The translations under genes and the position numbers were made by a program. Shown here in pieces: positions 22,765 to 37,400 of a DNA stretch of 64,000 bases (positions are counted from its first letter, which is position 1; the number at the start of each line of letters is the position of its first letter). The notes beneath the pieces were generated by a model. The model saw only the letters and a list, made by a program, of their open reading frames with translations, had not been told where the DNA came from and searched no databases. Origin of the DNA: Gerris lacustris (lineage: Eukaryota; Arthropoda; Insecta; Hemiptera; Gerridae); NCBI GenBank assembly GCA_951217055.1, contig OX578279.1, positions 25,818,173 to 25,882,172 on the forward strand. Reading direction: 5' to 3'.

Positions 22765-23232
22765 AGCCTGGTTTACACGATCCAAGTATACTAGGACCAA
22801 GTCAGCTTTGACTCTACTTTGACGCTACTTGGATCGTGTAAACAGGGTATCCAAGCCAACTTGAGTTGGATGGGCTCCATCAAAGTAGAATTTGGTAAAA
22901 ACAAAAATGACGCCCACCTGACAAATTATGAGAACGAGCAGTCAAAAAATGACAGATGTGAGGTTGTGCTGGGCTTTGCTTACATTAGAAGGTGATATAT
23001 CACCACTGCTTGAAAACGAAATAAGAACAATTTAACTGGAAAGTTCTAGAGGGAAAAACATTTCACAAAATCTATCTTAACCTCTCCTTTATAGTTTATC
23101 AAAATTCAACAACTTGGACCAAGTATACTTTGATCGTGTAAACCTTACTTCAAAGTTCTACTAACACTTGGACCAAGTGGATATGATCAAAGTTACTTGG
23201 ACCAAGTATACTTGGATCGTGTAAATCAGGCT
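22765..23232. mobile_element. PIF/Harbinger-like MITE, 468 bp, TTA target duplication
   Basis: The left end AGCCTGGTTTACACGATCC continues AAGTATACTAGGACCAAGT. The reverse complement of the right end matches it, with about two mismatches over 38 bp. Both ends are flanked by TTA (22762-22764 and 23233-23235), a target size typical of PIF/Harbinger elements. Further partial copies of the end sequence lie inside (ACTTGGATCGTGTAAAC near 22828, ACTTTGATCGTGTAAAC near 23128), giving repeated subterminal ACTTGGACCAAGT motifs. A 28-codon frame at 22949-23035 contains LLTLEGDISPLLENEIRT, conceivably a relic, but too short to assign. Confidence 0.85.
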
Positions 23233-23235
23233 TTA

Positions 23236-24780
23236 ACGAATTAAGTTAAAGACACTCATTGTGTTCTATTATTAACAGATTAAACAATAAAAAAAAAAAA
23301 AATCCAAATAACTAGGGTAGAGTGACTGCATTAGCTAATATTCATTAATTTAAATGTTCATATAAGTAGAAAATTATTTACAAAATATAAGGTATTTAGC
23401 ATAATAATTTATTAATATCTGAAATGAGAAAATTACAAATTCATAACATGTTAATGCATCCACGTAGTTTTAAAATATTCTGTTTTTGGTTGTTTAATAA
23501 AATCAACCTTATACTTAGTACTTTAAAGTGAAGGTGTTTTACTTTTGTTTAATTAAATTAGACAAATTCATATGATAGCCGAATTTAGGTTTAGTGTAGT
23601 GAAATCTCCTTGTGCCTTACTTTGCCAAGGAACGAGGTTTGAACAAAGCCTTACCCCATGTGCGTATACTTACCAAATATTTAATGTTTTCACCGTAGCT
23701 AAGTCTAGAGGCCTTACCTCTTCTCTTAATAACCTTATATAGAATTCTGTTTGATTAGCCAGTTCTACCTGCATAATTCTACAAGGCTTGATAAATCCAA
23801 CATGCCTGATTGACTAATTTAACAACCAAGAAAGTCTTTTATTTACTAAACCTTCTCGCTCCCATACTTGCATTAACTTAGCCCCGGCTTCATCCACCTC
23901 TCTCTTTACTTTATTATGTATTTATTAATTTTCATTCCTTATCCCTTCCCCTCTTCTCTTTACTTTCTATCTTCAAGAAATCCATAAACTAATTGAATAA
24001 TTTTTTAATAAACTTAAAACATTTATTATCTTTTCCCCTCTTTTCGCTTTATCTAAACAAGTGCTTTGCGTACCTCTTTTTATTTATTTTTTAATATTTT
24101 ATCTTTCATAATAAACAATCTAAATGAAGAAAAAAAAATATTGAAGTATGACTCATAGAAGTATCTTTTTCTTTACTCCGATCTTATTCACAATAAATAC
24201 AATTTTACTTCTTTAAAAGGCCAAATTCAATTTATCAACCAAAGTTAATTTAGGCCAAAGTTAATTTTACCAACCTACTTCTAGTGGAATGAATGATAAT
24301 TGAGCACTTTATACCAAGATAATCAGGAGTGAAGGCTTTTCTCAAAAGAAGAGAATTCCTAATGAAGATGTGAAGCGATTACTAGAATGTCGAGAATTTT
24401 AGTGTTAATTCAAAACAACAATAAGCTTAAGTAAATACTGGACACTTGAGATTTTTTAAAAGTTGTTAGCTTTCTTACTATTTAATTAATTCTTAATTCT
24501 AACTGAAACGAATAGAACTCATCGTATATTTTCTTCAATTAAATATAGAACTTATTATATATACTACGTTATATTTCAAAATGTTTACTTTGACTGTAAA
24601 AACATACATAGGTCTTTCTTTATTTCTAATATATAAAATTCAAAGAATCCCATTATTTTCATTTTACTTTTTTATTATGCCCTCCGGTCTCATTGTGTCT
24701 GAAAATTCTATAACCTAAACGAAAAAAAAAATATAATTATATTTATTTTTTTCTTGAATTCTTTATATAGGCGGTATAAA
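23236..24780. other. AT-rich intergenic DNA, no gene seen
   Basis: AT-rich with a pyrimidine-rich stretch at 23850-23975. CCAAAGTTAATTT occurs twice in 24238-24272. No gene is supported. Confidence 0.6.
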
Positions 24781-25120
24781 AAGTCTAAACATTTGTAGAC
24801 CTGGGTTCTTCTCCATCTCATTCTCTTCAATTCTTGTTTTCAAAAAACCCCCTCTCTGACTTTCTCCCTCTGCTTCACTCCAAGCTATATAGACCTTATA
24901 TAAAATGCATTACCTAATTCATTAATATCCGAGCTTGAAAACTCACCCCCTTCTATTTCTCTACAAGGCCCAATTACGATTGAGCAACTCCACTCCCATC
25001 CCCTTGCCCCCCCCCCCTAGATTATATTTTGATAAATTGCTGAGCTTTCGGAGTATAGAGTTTGGTAGGAGAGGGGGTAAAAAGTCCGTTGCCCGGTAAA
25101 AAAGGGGTAGGGATGAGGAA
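24781..25120 (-). other. Pyrimidine-rich then purine-rich island
   Basis: 24800-25020 is C/T-rich on the + strand, ending in a run of about 12 C (25006-25017). 25060-25120 switches to G/A-rich (GAGAGGGGGTAAAAAG, AAAGGGGTAGGGATGAGG). The minus-strand 103-codon frame at 24961-25272 spans this asymmetry and is not convincing as a gene. Confidence 0.45.
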
Positions 25121-26008
25121 GAACAAGGAAAAAAATATAATAATTTAATAATGAAACAATTCGTACTAATGGTTTTGTTCCATAACAAGAATAAGAGGGG
25201 GGAACACAGAATATAAAAAGAGCGAATTGCCTTTTTTGTAACGTTATTACTATTTATATACTTTACCTTCAAGATTTTTTTTTGGTGAATTACTTTCAGG
25301 TAATGTTTGTTTTGGTTTATAAAATAAGGTTTTTAGAGTGGAGGAGGGTAGGGGGGGTGTTTTTTATTATTAATATTTCATCCCTTTCTTTCTCTAGTAT
25401 CGTTTCTCATTTCAACCCCTCTCCTAAGTTTATTTATAATTTTGATGATAATAAAAATTGTGTTGGATATTCGTTTTGTATATTTTCTGTCTTGATTATT
25501 GTTAAGAAAATATTCTTTTTAGTTAAATAAAGCAGAGTATAATAATATGAATAAGAATGTAACAGGGAAATATTGCATGTTTCTTCATATTATTTTAGAA
25601 TTAGGTATTAGTAATTAGGATAATGCATCAGCGTAACTAAAGATATAATTTATCTTCAAGCATTATTTATTCAAACACCGATATATCGACTCCCAAAGGG
25701 ATAAAACATGTTCTTTAAGTGACTAATCTCTGTGATGTTAAGTGCATCGTAAAAGATACTACATAACCAGGAGGTACTAGGTATTATTGCATATTATTCA
25801 ATAAATTAATTACATACCTATTTTAATAATATTTTGGGGCGTCGCATATTTGTTAAGACAGTTATATCCTTAAAGAGTGTGAGGCATTTTTTTTTTATCT
25901 TAGCTCCAATGATAATAATTAACAAGATGTCGGTCAGTTTTCAGTATCATTTCGAGAAACCTATGTTTGACAGTTAGCAAAAAATGATCGCCTCTATATA
26001 GGTATGTA
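25121..26008. other. AT-rich intergenic DNA, no gene supported
   Basis: An 82-codon frame at 25282-25530 is Phe/Val/Ile-rich with no motif and contains a G7 run. Otherwise the sequence is plain AT-rich. Confidence 0.6.
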
Positions 26009-26025
26009 CATAAATAAATAAATAA

Positions 26026-26103
<78 letters not shown>

Positions 26104-26108
26104 TATTG
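26009..26108. repeat. Compound microsatellite (AAAT)n-(TA)n
   Basis: About five AAAT units lead directly into roughly 65 bp of uninterrupted TA, then a short AATATATATATTG end. Confidence 0.95.
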
Positions 26109-26765
26109 TAATGTAAATGTGTGTTTTTGTTGTATTTATTTATTTAGTTAATAAATTTAATTTATTGAACAAATCGTTGTTAAGAGTAATTTCTTTTATT
26201 TTTTAATTCTATTGAAACAATAAATGACATTTTTAATTTAAATTATACTGCACGGTGCTAGGTATAATAAAATATAATATACCGTTAAATAATCCGATAT
26301 CTTTTGCTCATACCAAAATTTAATTTTATAAAAATTAATTAGTAAATTTATAGCTACATCTAATTAATATTTTATACATATATTCATATAATATCTTAAT
26401 ATAAAATTCTATTATTATTATTTTTTTTTTTTTTTTAAAAAAAAAAGGTTAAACAAAGTGTGTAACTTATAAGAGGGGAAAGGATGAAGAGGGGAAGAAG
26501 AAAAAGAAATAAATAACCATTTTTATCGTCTTTCTAACAATAAACTGCAAAAATTACCACAGTCTCTGCCAGGCCATTAAATAAAAAAAGTATTAAAAAA
26601 AAGAAAGAAAAAATATTAAAAAAATAATAATAATAACAATTTTACATAATTTGACGTTTTTAATTTATAACCGGCCGTAATAACTGTAAATAATTAATGG
26701 TCCGGTTATTATTCGTAATATCCGGGGGAAGTTTTTTTGGGGCTGGAGGGGGCTTGGGATGCTTT
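26109..26765. other. AT-rich intergenic DNA, no gene seen
   Basis: Low complexity. Includes a T18/A10 back-to-back run (26418-26446) that can form a hairpin, a purine-rich patch (26470-26510), and GGTTATTATTCGTAATATCCGG, a weak palindrome, near 26704. Confidence 0.6.
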
Positions 26766-27246
26766 GGGGGGGGGGGGGGGGGTTGGAATTAAAATTGTTT
26801 AACTTCTTTGTTGGGCCGCTCTAGAACCTTCCCTACTCTGTTTCTCCTATATTACCTTTATGGGTTACAATAGCTTATGATTAATTGTTTGTTTTCTACA
26901 GCGAAAAAGAAGTAATATTATTCTTAAATACTGGACTTTGAAAGTATTAAAAATCTACTTTTTTTGTAGTTGAAGTTTAAATAGTACCAATTAACCATAT
27001 TGTAATTATTTTCAATTATCTTTTTATTCTTTAAAAAACTACTCAAATTATTTTTTCGCAATATAAATTTATTGCTAATAAGTAATAAATATGTATGACC
27101 TTTTTTTTATGCAACGAAAATGAAAAAAATAGCAAAATTAAAAAGTATTTATTTTTTGAAAGAGTTTGTGCTGAAGAATCATACAAGTATGATTATTTTT
27201 TTACGGGAGTTAATATTAATTAAAATGGCAGGGGGGGGGGGGGGGG
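26766..27246. repeat. Two poly-G runs (G17 and G16)
   Basis: G17 at 26766-26782 and G16 at 27231-27246, on the same strand and 448 bp apart, in otherwise AT-rich sequence. Long G runs can form intermolecular quadruplexes and are prone to sequencing error. Confidence 0.9.
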
Positions 27247-30200
27247 AAGAAAAATCTTAAATGAAATATTATAGGTAATGTTTTTTAAGAAAGGAATACA
27301 TTATTTCTTTAAACATAAAATAAAGGGTTTAAATGAATATTTTTTACACAAATAGAATAAGGATTCAGTAAAATAATTAAATCTGTAAATAAGAAGTAGA
27401 AAGGAAGTTAATTATTTTTTAATTTTAAAATTCATAGCTTTAAACTTGAAATAAAAATTATAAAAATGAACTAAATGCTAGTAACATTTATTGCATTTGC
27501 TTGTTTATTTTTTACTAAGTTATTTACTTAATATATCATTGTGGGTGAAGGATACAAAGATATAATACACAAAAGGTAAGACAACACATATTTTTAATAA
27601 AGGCATTTGTAGAAAATACACGTAAAGTGTAAATACAAAGATTAAATCAAAATCTTATGAGCACAAAAGAATGGATATTGTAAGAAAAAACTTGTCAATC
27701 GTTGCATATATGCTATATATCGATAAAAAAGAGAATATAAATTATTTAAAATATCAATGTCGGGAATTTAACTATCTATTAAAGAGGTTTTTATAGCTTC
27801 TTCTAACTATTATTATAAGTTATCAAAAAAACTATTTTAAAAATCAATAAAATTGATTATTAATATCAAATAATAAATGGTTGTTTGGATTTTTCCCTTG
27901 CATAAAAAAATTATACAGAATTTTACTAATAAATAAGTAAGGAAAAAAACCCAAAACACAATACTTGGAAATATTACTAATTAAATTGATATTGTCAACT
28001 GTGGTAAGTTCTTATAAAAAATTTATAATAAACAATTTTAAGTTATCCACAGCTTTATTCTATGACATATTTAAACTGTTACAATAGAATAGGATTGCAA
28101 GATGGAAGAATTAATTTTTAATTATGCTCAATTTATACCAGTTTCCTAAGCTAAAAAAAATAATTATTAATTCAATGATATAACAAGGGTTTACTGCATA
28201 TTTCAGAAGGTAGAAGGAGGTGGTGGGGGGAATGGTAAAGGTAGGCCCCGATTGTACAAGTAGCCTGGGATGTAAGCTGGTGTTTTATTATACATTTTCG
28301 TTGTTTGTAAACGTCCGTCATGTATTTGTATTAGTTCTCGACTGTTACCTCACAAATAATAAGTTATTCATGATCTGTTTTGATTCTGATTTCTCTTTTC
28401 CTTGACGTAGTTATATGAATATTTAATATCTTATTGATATCTCGTCGATATTAAATCATTTTCGTAAGTCAATTCTATCTAAGGCTTGAAACTTATTTTT
28501 TTACAATAAAAGAAAAAGAATAAGTGAAGACTTTAAAAATCTGTCAATCGATAGATTTAGTCGTTGTTCTTTTTTTTCAAACGATTATTCATGTAAAAAA
28601 TTAAAAACGCTATGTTAAAAAAAAAGAAAAAAAATATGTTTGAAATTGAAACATTATATCAAATCATATACATACATTATTTTTTTGTACTCAACAAAAA
28701 CTATTATTTATGTCTTATTTTGTGTTGAAAAAGATACTAATTAAGTAATAAAATATTGTAAATGTCAGAGGAAATTATAGTAACAGGTGATGTTACATTC
28801 GCCTTATAAAGAAATCACCTGCTATTTTCTCAAGTTTACTCAGGGTTTAAGTTCTGCAACTACTCTCAGACCACTTCCTTTTTTCATAACGGTATTTTTA
28901 ATATAGATAATTAAAAATAAATCTATATAAAATACAGAAATGGAAAATTAAGGTCCTTCAAATATAATTCATCGATAATACAAAAAGTAATGAAGCTACA
29001 ATTAATTATGTACGTAAAATCGACATCTAATTACTTATAGGAGGAAACTAAACGATTAATTAAAAAAACAAACGTAAAAGTAAGTACGACGTAGAATTAA
29101 GCTACATGCGATGCTTAAAAGAATGAAAATACAAAATCCTTACTTACTCGCAAAAGTCTAACTTATAAAAAAAACTCAACTGAATGAATAAAAAGTATCA
29201 ACAATAACAAAAAGAGAAATGTCCATCGATAAAAGTGTGATAACGGAAAACTCAATAGCATGAGTAACTCAATTCATGTTAATGAATATTCAGATAAGAA
29301 AAAAAAAAAATTCTGTAATGAAAGAGAAAAACAAAACAAAAAAGTAAGTCAGAAGAAACTGATACATAAATACACAGAAGAATCAACTAAAATAAGTATT
29401 ATTAACAAATCAAAACTGCACGGGGGAAAAAAAGAAGTGTTAACTATACTCTAACTGTGTAACTTTCCTATCGATATCGTGCAGAATAACTGTATAATAA
29501 AGAACCCAATTAAACAGACAACAAAACTGCCTATTATCTTTTAACCAATTGTTAACGGATAACATGCTGAAAAACAGGCTGTTAACCTTTGTTTTACTAT
29601 GTTTTTAACAAATAATTTACCGGCTTGTTGAGCCGAATATGTATTACTTGACTGGCCAATCGAAACACTTTATTAAATCTATAATCAACAATTTTTTTAG
29701 TTTGAATAAAAAAAAAATGCTGTTAACGTTTTTACAATAATTAAACGTAATGTGTATTACTTTGAGGGAGTTATAGTAAGTTATTATACAGGATTTTACC
29801 AATAATTTACACTAAAACAGCTTTGTTTATAATTTAGCTATTATATTGATGGTAAAAATAATATATAGGTAATAAATAACAGTTTCTTGTTAATAACCAT
29901 TATAATTCATATCAGTACATATAGTTTTAAACTATATAAAATATAAACTTTAGTGCTTGAATATAGGTAAGTAACGTTAGTTAGTTTTAAATCTGCTTCA
30001 TAGAAAGGGCGGCAACTTATTATGCAGAGAGATTGAAAATGCGAACACAACGTTTACACTGAGAAACGCCAAGCAAAATTGCAGAAAGTGAAAGTATAAT
30101 TTAACTGTAGAAATAATGTAAGTCATTAAACTTGCGAAGAAAGTTTTCTTTTAATGAAAAATGCATCTAAATGGAAAGAATGAACAAATGCCGCTAAAAT

Positions 30201-30520
30201 CTAAAGTAGGTATGATAGATTTATGTAAAAGAAAAAACTGCAGGATAAAAGGACACTCTATAATAGCAAAAACTGTAAGGGAAAACTTCGTAACAGTTTA
30301 AGCCAAAACTCAACGAAAGAATGGGCAACTCCTTAATATAGTTAAAAGGACAAGATTACATTTAGAATGAACGTAGTTGCTTTCAAAGTTATAGGATTAA
30401 CAAACGCATCAATTGGACGAAAGTAAAAAACATTTTAACTGACAAATAACTGAAAGGGATTACATCTTAACTGTAGAAATGGCAACTTCTAAAACAAAGT
30501 ACACATGTAGAAACTTTTGT

Positions 30521-30522
<2 letters not shown>
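27247..30522. other. AT-rich intergenic DNA, no gene supported
   Basis: More than 3 kb of AT-rich sequence. A small less AT-rich spot at 28200-28290 (GGTGGTGGGGGGAATGG) holds the start of a 61-codon frame. A Lys/Ser-rich 64-codon frame at 29260-29454 has no known domain. From 30000 to 30480 short phrases recur (AACTGTAGAAAT, AAAACTG, GGGCAAC), suggesting a very old repeat, but units cannot be defined. Confidence 0.55.

Positions 30523-30618
<96 letters not shown>
30523..30618. repeat. (TA)n microsatellite, 96 bp
   Basis: Uninterrupted TA directly abutting the first copy of the 47-bp duplicated unit. Confidence 0.97.
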
Positions 30619-30619
<1 letters not shown>

Positions 30620-30665
30620 CTTCCAGAAAGCATAACATATTCGAACTATGGCAGGCAATCAATTA
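30619..30665 (+). repeat. 47-bp duplicated unit, copy 1
   Basis: Begins ACTTCCAGAAAGCATAAC, continues ATATTCGAACTATGGCAGGC and ends AATCAATTA. It is identical to 30955-31001, offset by 336 bp. Both copies lie at or near the right edge of a (TA)n tract. Confidence 0.95.
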
Positions 30666-30841
30666 CGACTTACGATCGACACGACTTACGGGATAGCCAT
30701 AATAAGCCTCCAAAGAAACTAAAGTTGCGTCCACCATTTTTTCCGCATATATATGTATTATACAATTGTGGATTATTAACGCAAGCTAGTAAGTTGTTAT
30801 ATATATATATATACTATATATATATATAAAGCTGATATATA

Positions 30842-30940
<99 letters not shown>

Positions 30941-30954
30941 CAAATATATATATA
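30666..30954. repeat. Spacer and clustered (TA)n tracts
   Basis: About 130 bp of unique sequence, then three TA tracts (30798-30812, 30816-30828, 30846-30935) separated by ACTATA or AAAGCTGATA. The last ends in CATACAAATATATATA before the second 47-bp unit. Confidence 0.9.
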
Positions 30955-31001
30955 ACTTCCAGAAAGCATAACATATTCGAACTATGGCAGGCAATCAATT
31001 A
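30955..31001 (+). repeat. 47-bp duplicated unit, copy 2
   Basis: Exact copy of 30619-30665. The sequence to its left within 15 bp is also TA-rich, so the duplicated block probably included part of the TA tract. Confidence 0.95.
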
Positions 31002-31994
31002 AAGACATAACTAATTTAAACTAATTTATATATAAAATAATTAATATTATCCATTAACATAACGATCGAATTACAATTTCTCGTGAGTGCTGATATTACA
31101 AAAGATGAAGTAATTGAAACACTGTTTCAGAATGAAGTGACCATGACTGCTGTGTCGCTGAGCTGAGGAAGATACATTACACGCAGTAACATCTGGACTC
31201 CAAGCCAAGCCATGTTTAATATAATGATTACTAATGATAACAGGTGTAATTGTAATAATAATTACCGAGCCTCATTTACATATAAATGCATATTATATTA
31301 CATATATGATATAACATAATGATCTATATCACGGGGGTGGAACCGGAACTAACTAACTAGATGTAGAGCGACTGAATTTCGCCAAACCATTCTCCCCCTC
31401 CCTTTCACTATATCCCATTATTCAAGTTAAACCGAAGATAAAGCTGATATCTGCATATCTTTAACAGTATTATAGAAAGATTGAATAATAAAGATAAAGA
31501 GATTAATGATAACTGTTTTTCGTCAATTAATCTTTTAATGAGATAATTATATAATTAGCATATATTTGTCGTTTAATATAATTATTTCAATATTAATAAT
31601 AATTTATCAATTTATATTTAGGTTAAGACCCAATTCAAATTCAATTAGTAAATCGAATTAACATTTAAAAATATTAATCAACTATGAACTATATTATTAA
31701 TAAAGGCACTATAGGCTAAGTTTAAAGGATGGCAGACTGACAGATAGGCTGATGTGCCTAACAATTATAGGGCTTTTAGTTGGGGGTTGTCACAAACAAC
31801 GAGAGGCCCTTTGAAGGTGTAAGGGAGAAAGACACATTAATTTATATTAATTCATGAATTTTGATTAAACTGCTATTTCCAAGGATCCTTTGTTTTGCTG
31901 CTTCAAAAATATATGTGTACTTCGGAAGTATGGTTAAAGTAATTTGTGACAGCACTTTATCAGCTAATAAATTAATACAAAAATTAAAAAAAAG
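31002..31994. other. AT-rich intergenic DNA, no gene seen
   Basis: AT-rich, with slightly more complex sequence at 31130-31210 and 31330-31420. The 3' part of a 105-codon minus-strand frame (31842-32159) starts here. That frame overlaps a dispersed-repeat fragment, so it is not taken as a gene. Confidence 0.55.
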
Positions 31995-32042
31995 AAAATA
32001 GTCTGCCAATTTGTGTGGCATATAGTTTCCTCGCTCCTTAAT
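31995..32042 (+). repeat. Dispersed repeat, copy C (5' fragment only)
   Basis: AAAATAGTCTGCCAATTTGT followed by GTGGCATATAGTTTCCTCGCTCC matches the first roughly 48 bp of the elements at 10938 and 49976. The similarity stops after CTCCTTA. A copy ending internally near its left end is unusual for a target-primed retrotransposon, which normally keeps the 3' end. Confidence 0.75.

Positions 32043-35163
<3,121 letters not shown>

Positions 35164-35241
<78 letters not shown>
35164..35241. repeat. (TA)n microsatellite, about 78 bp
   Basis: Uninterrupted TA tract. A 61-codon Tyr-Ile frame crossing it is an artefact of the repeat. Confidence 0.97.
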
Positions 35242-35246
<5 letters not shown>

Positions 35247-36270
35247 GTGTGTTATTATATTATAAATTTTACACGTGCATGTATTTTAGTATACAAGTGA
35301 TAATAATTATATATAATAACGTTAAATTAATATTCTTTTTTCTAAAAAAAAAAAATCATAATCTATTTAAAACTAGTTAATGTATAATATAAATCCCGAA
35401 TGTTCATCTAATATTAAAATCTATTTAAATTTGATGACTATTTTATATCGAGTTACATACACATTTAATTATTATGGTAAAATATAGTTATGTTTAATCA
35501 TCGAAATGTTATATGTTAGTGTGAAACAACTAAGTATTAATAACACTATAGTATATGATTATGTAGCGTTTATAGAGGTAATATTTTGTAAAATAATACA
35601 TGATTATTGTTAAAGCAGCTTTCAGTTTTAATAAGATGCGTCATCATTAATTTTATCAGTGCCGATTATAGACGAACTAGGGTTATTTTTAAAATAATAT
35701 GAAGTCTATATCATGTTGGAGAGTAACGTAAGAATCTTGAAGTATGTTTTAATGGGGAGAAACATTTTATTTAAATCCACTTATAAAATAATTATTAAGT
35801 TCAATTAGAGATTTTAGCAATAAACAGATTAAGTTTTATTTAAATAAGTACGGATTATTTTAACAAAAATTGCATCTTAACTATAACTATATGTTAAGGA
35901 GATGTAGTTATATATATAAAAACATCTCTATATGTTGAGGATATGTTGTTTTATAAATGAATTAATTATGTTCGGTACGGAGACGGATTCTATTCTAGGT
36001 GATATGTTTAAAACGTTGTATGCACAGTCGGAAGTTTATAGCATAATCGAATAAATTTAACAGCGCAAAATGCTTAAAAATATACATAATTGTATAGGCA
36101 ATTTGAAGAATGCAGAACACTTTTTAAAAAACTTCCTACTTAATAACTTCTAACTTGTTTTAACGTCAGATTAACAATTGAGACAATGTAAAAATGAAAA
36201 AAGAGAAACTGATACCAAGTAGATAGATATTCATTCAGTCACAAAAAATAAGTTTTAAGTCAAGTGAAAA
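35242..36270. other. AT-rich intergenic DNA, no gene seen
   Basis: AT-rich. CTATATGTTAAGGAGATGTA and CTATATGTTGAGGATATGTT (35887 and 35929) form a weak short direct repeat. Confidence 0.55.
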
Positions 36271-36760
36271 AAAAAGAGAGAAGCGGATAGGGAAGTAAGT
36301 TGGCGAAATGAAGAGACAGAAATGAGTTGGTAAGATGTCTGCTCCCCGGAGGAAAAGGGATGGGGGGAAAGGGTTGTTAAGTATGATAAATATTTCCCTA
36401 AGAGTGAGTCGAAGGGGGCTCCAGCTGTGGGCTCCCTTCGAGTTTCTTCTTATGCTGTAAATATGATATATAGGGGCTGTTCTGCATTCGGTATAAACTT
36501 GACCAATTTCTAGAAATCCATTACGCACCCCTCTCTCCCCTTCTCCCCTCTCAACCAACCATTCTCAACCCCTTACCGAAGAAAACCTTCTGAGCTAAAA
36601 ACTTTCTTCCTTTCCTAAGAACATTTACAATTCTTCTACCGCGGGGGAATATTTTACTTGTTTCAGTGAGCGAAGACTAGGTGGAGGGGGGAAGAGACAC
36701 AATGTTTTTCTACCTTTTTCTACTCCTCAACCTCCCCAAGGATCATTGTCAACGATTTAA
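36271..36760. other. Less AT-rich island with strand-biased purines
   Basis: GGAGGAAAAGGGATGGGGGG near 36350, then mixed sequence, then pyrimidine-rich CACCCCTCTCTCCCCTTCTC near 36525, then G-rich near 36680. The minus-strand frame 36235-36558 (107 codons) covers the biased part and has no recognisable domain. Confidence 0.4.
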
Positions 36761-36863
36761 AGCTTTTTCGGTTTAAAAAGAAAAAAATCTTTAAAAACAA
36801 AGAAAAAAGTGTCTAAATTATTAAAAAAAAAAAAAAAAAAAATACTATAAGTCGAACCTTAAG

Positions 36864-37400
36864 ATTACCTTTAGTAACTGTGAAGAAACCAAGAACACTT
36901 AAATTGCCCAAGAGCTCTTTAAAATATACCTACAAACAAAATAGAGTATATAACGATACAGAACATTTATACAGAATTTATTTTTTTATTTTAATAAGAG
37001 CATTGAGAATTAGACTACTTGGATTATTTTCTGAAAGCTTTATTTTTTTAATAAAGTGGCGATTTTTTGAGACGATATTACTAAGAAGTGTTAGAATAAA
37101 AACCCTTAAAAGATTACTTACTATAGAAAGATTAACTTTAGTAACTGTGAAGAAACCAAGAACACTTAAATTGCCCAAGAGCTCTTTAAAATATACCTAC
37201 AAACGAAATAGAGTATATAACGATACAGAACATTTATATAGAATTTATTTTTTGTATTCTAATAAGAGCACTGAGAATTAGACTACTTGAATTATTTTTT
37301 AAAAGCTTTATTTTTTATATAATAAAGTGGCGATTATTTAAGACGATATAACTCAGAATTGTTAATAAAAAAAACCCTTAAAAGATAACTTATTAAAGAA
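36864..37400. repeat. Two-copy tandem repeat, unit about 267 bp
   Basis: The unit starts GATTAnCTTTAGTAACTGTG and recurs 267 bp downstream with more than 90 percent visible identity over its first half. Shared landmarks are AAGAGCTCTTTAAAATATAC, AGTATATAACGATACAGAAC and AATAAAGTGGCGATT. Copy 2 shows small indels towards its end. An A20 run precedes copy 1. The 133-codon open frame (36880-37281) simply reads through both copies, repeating KKPRTLKLPKSSLKYTYK. Two copies alone do not make a satellite; it may be a local segmental duplication. Confidence 0.9.

Noticed and set aside
26418..26446. T18/A10 hairpin as a transcription terminator
   Set aside because: A simple T-run next to an A-run in AT-rich DNA with no gene before it. 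There is no reason to call a terminator.
30467..30998. Tyr-Ile-rich open frames
   Set aside because: Direct products of the (TA)n tracts. The same holds for frames crossing 35164, 53408, 55397 and 57241.
36880..37281. 133-codon plus-strand open frame
   Set aside because: It reads across both units of a tandem repeat and repeats its own peptide. Nothing indicates a real protein.
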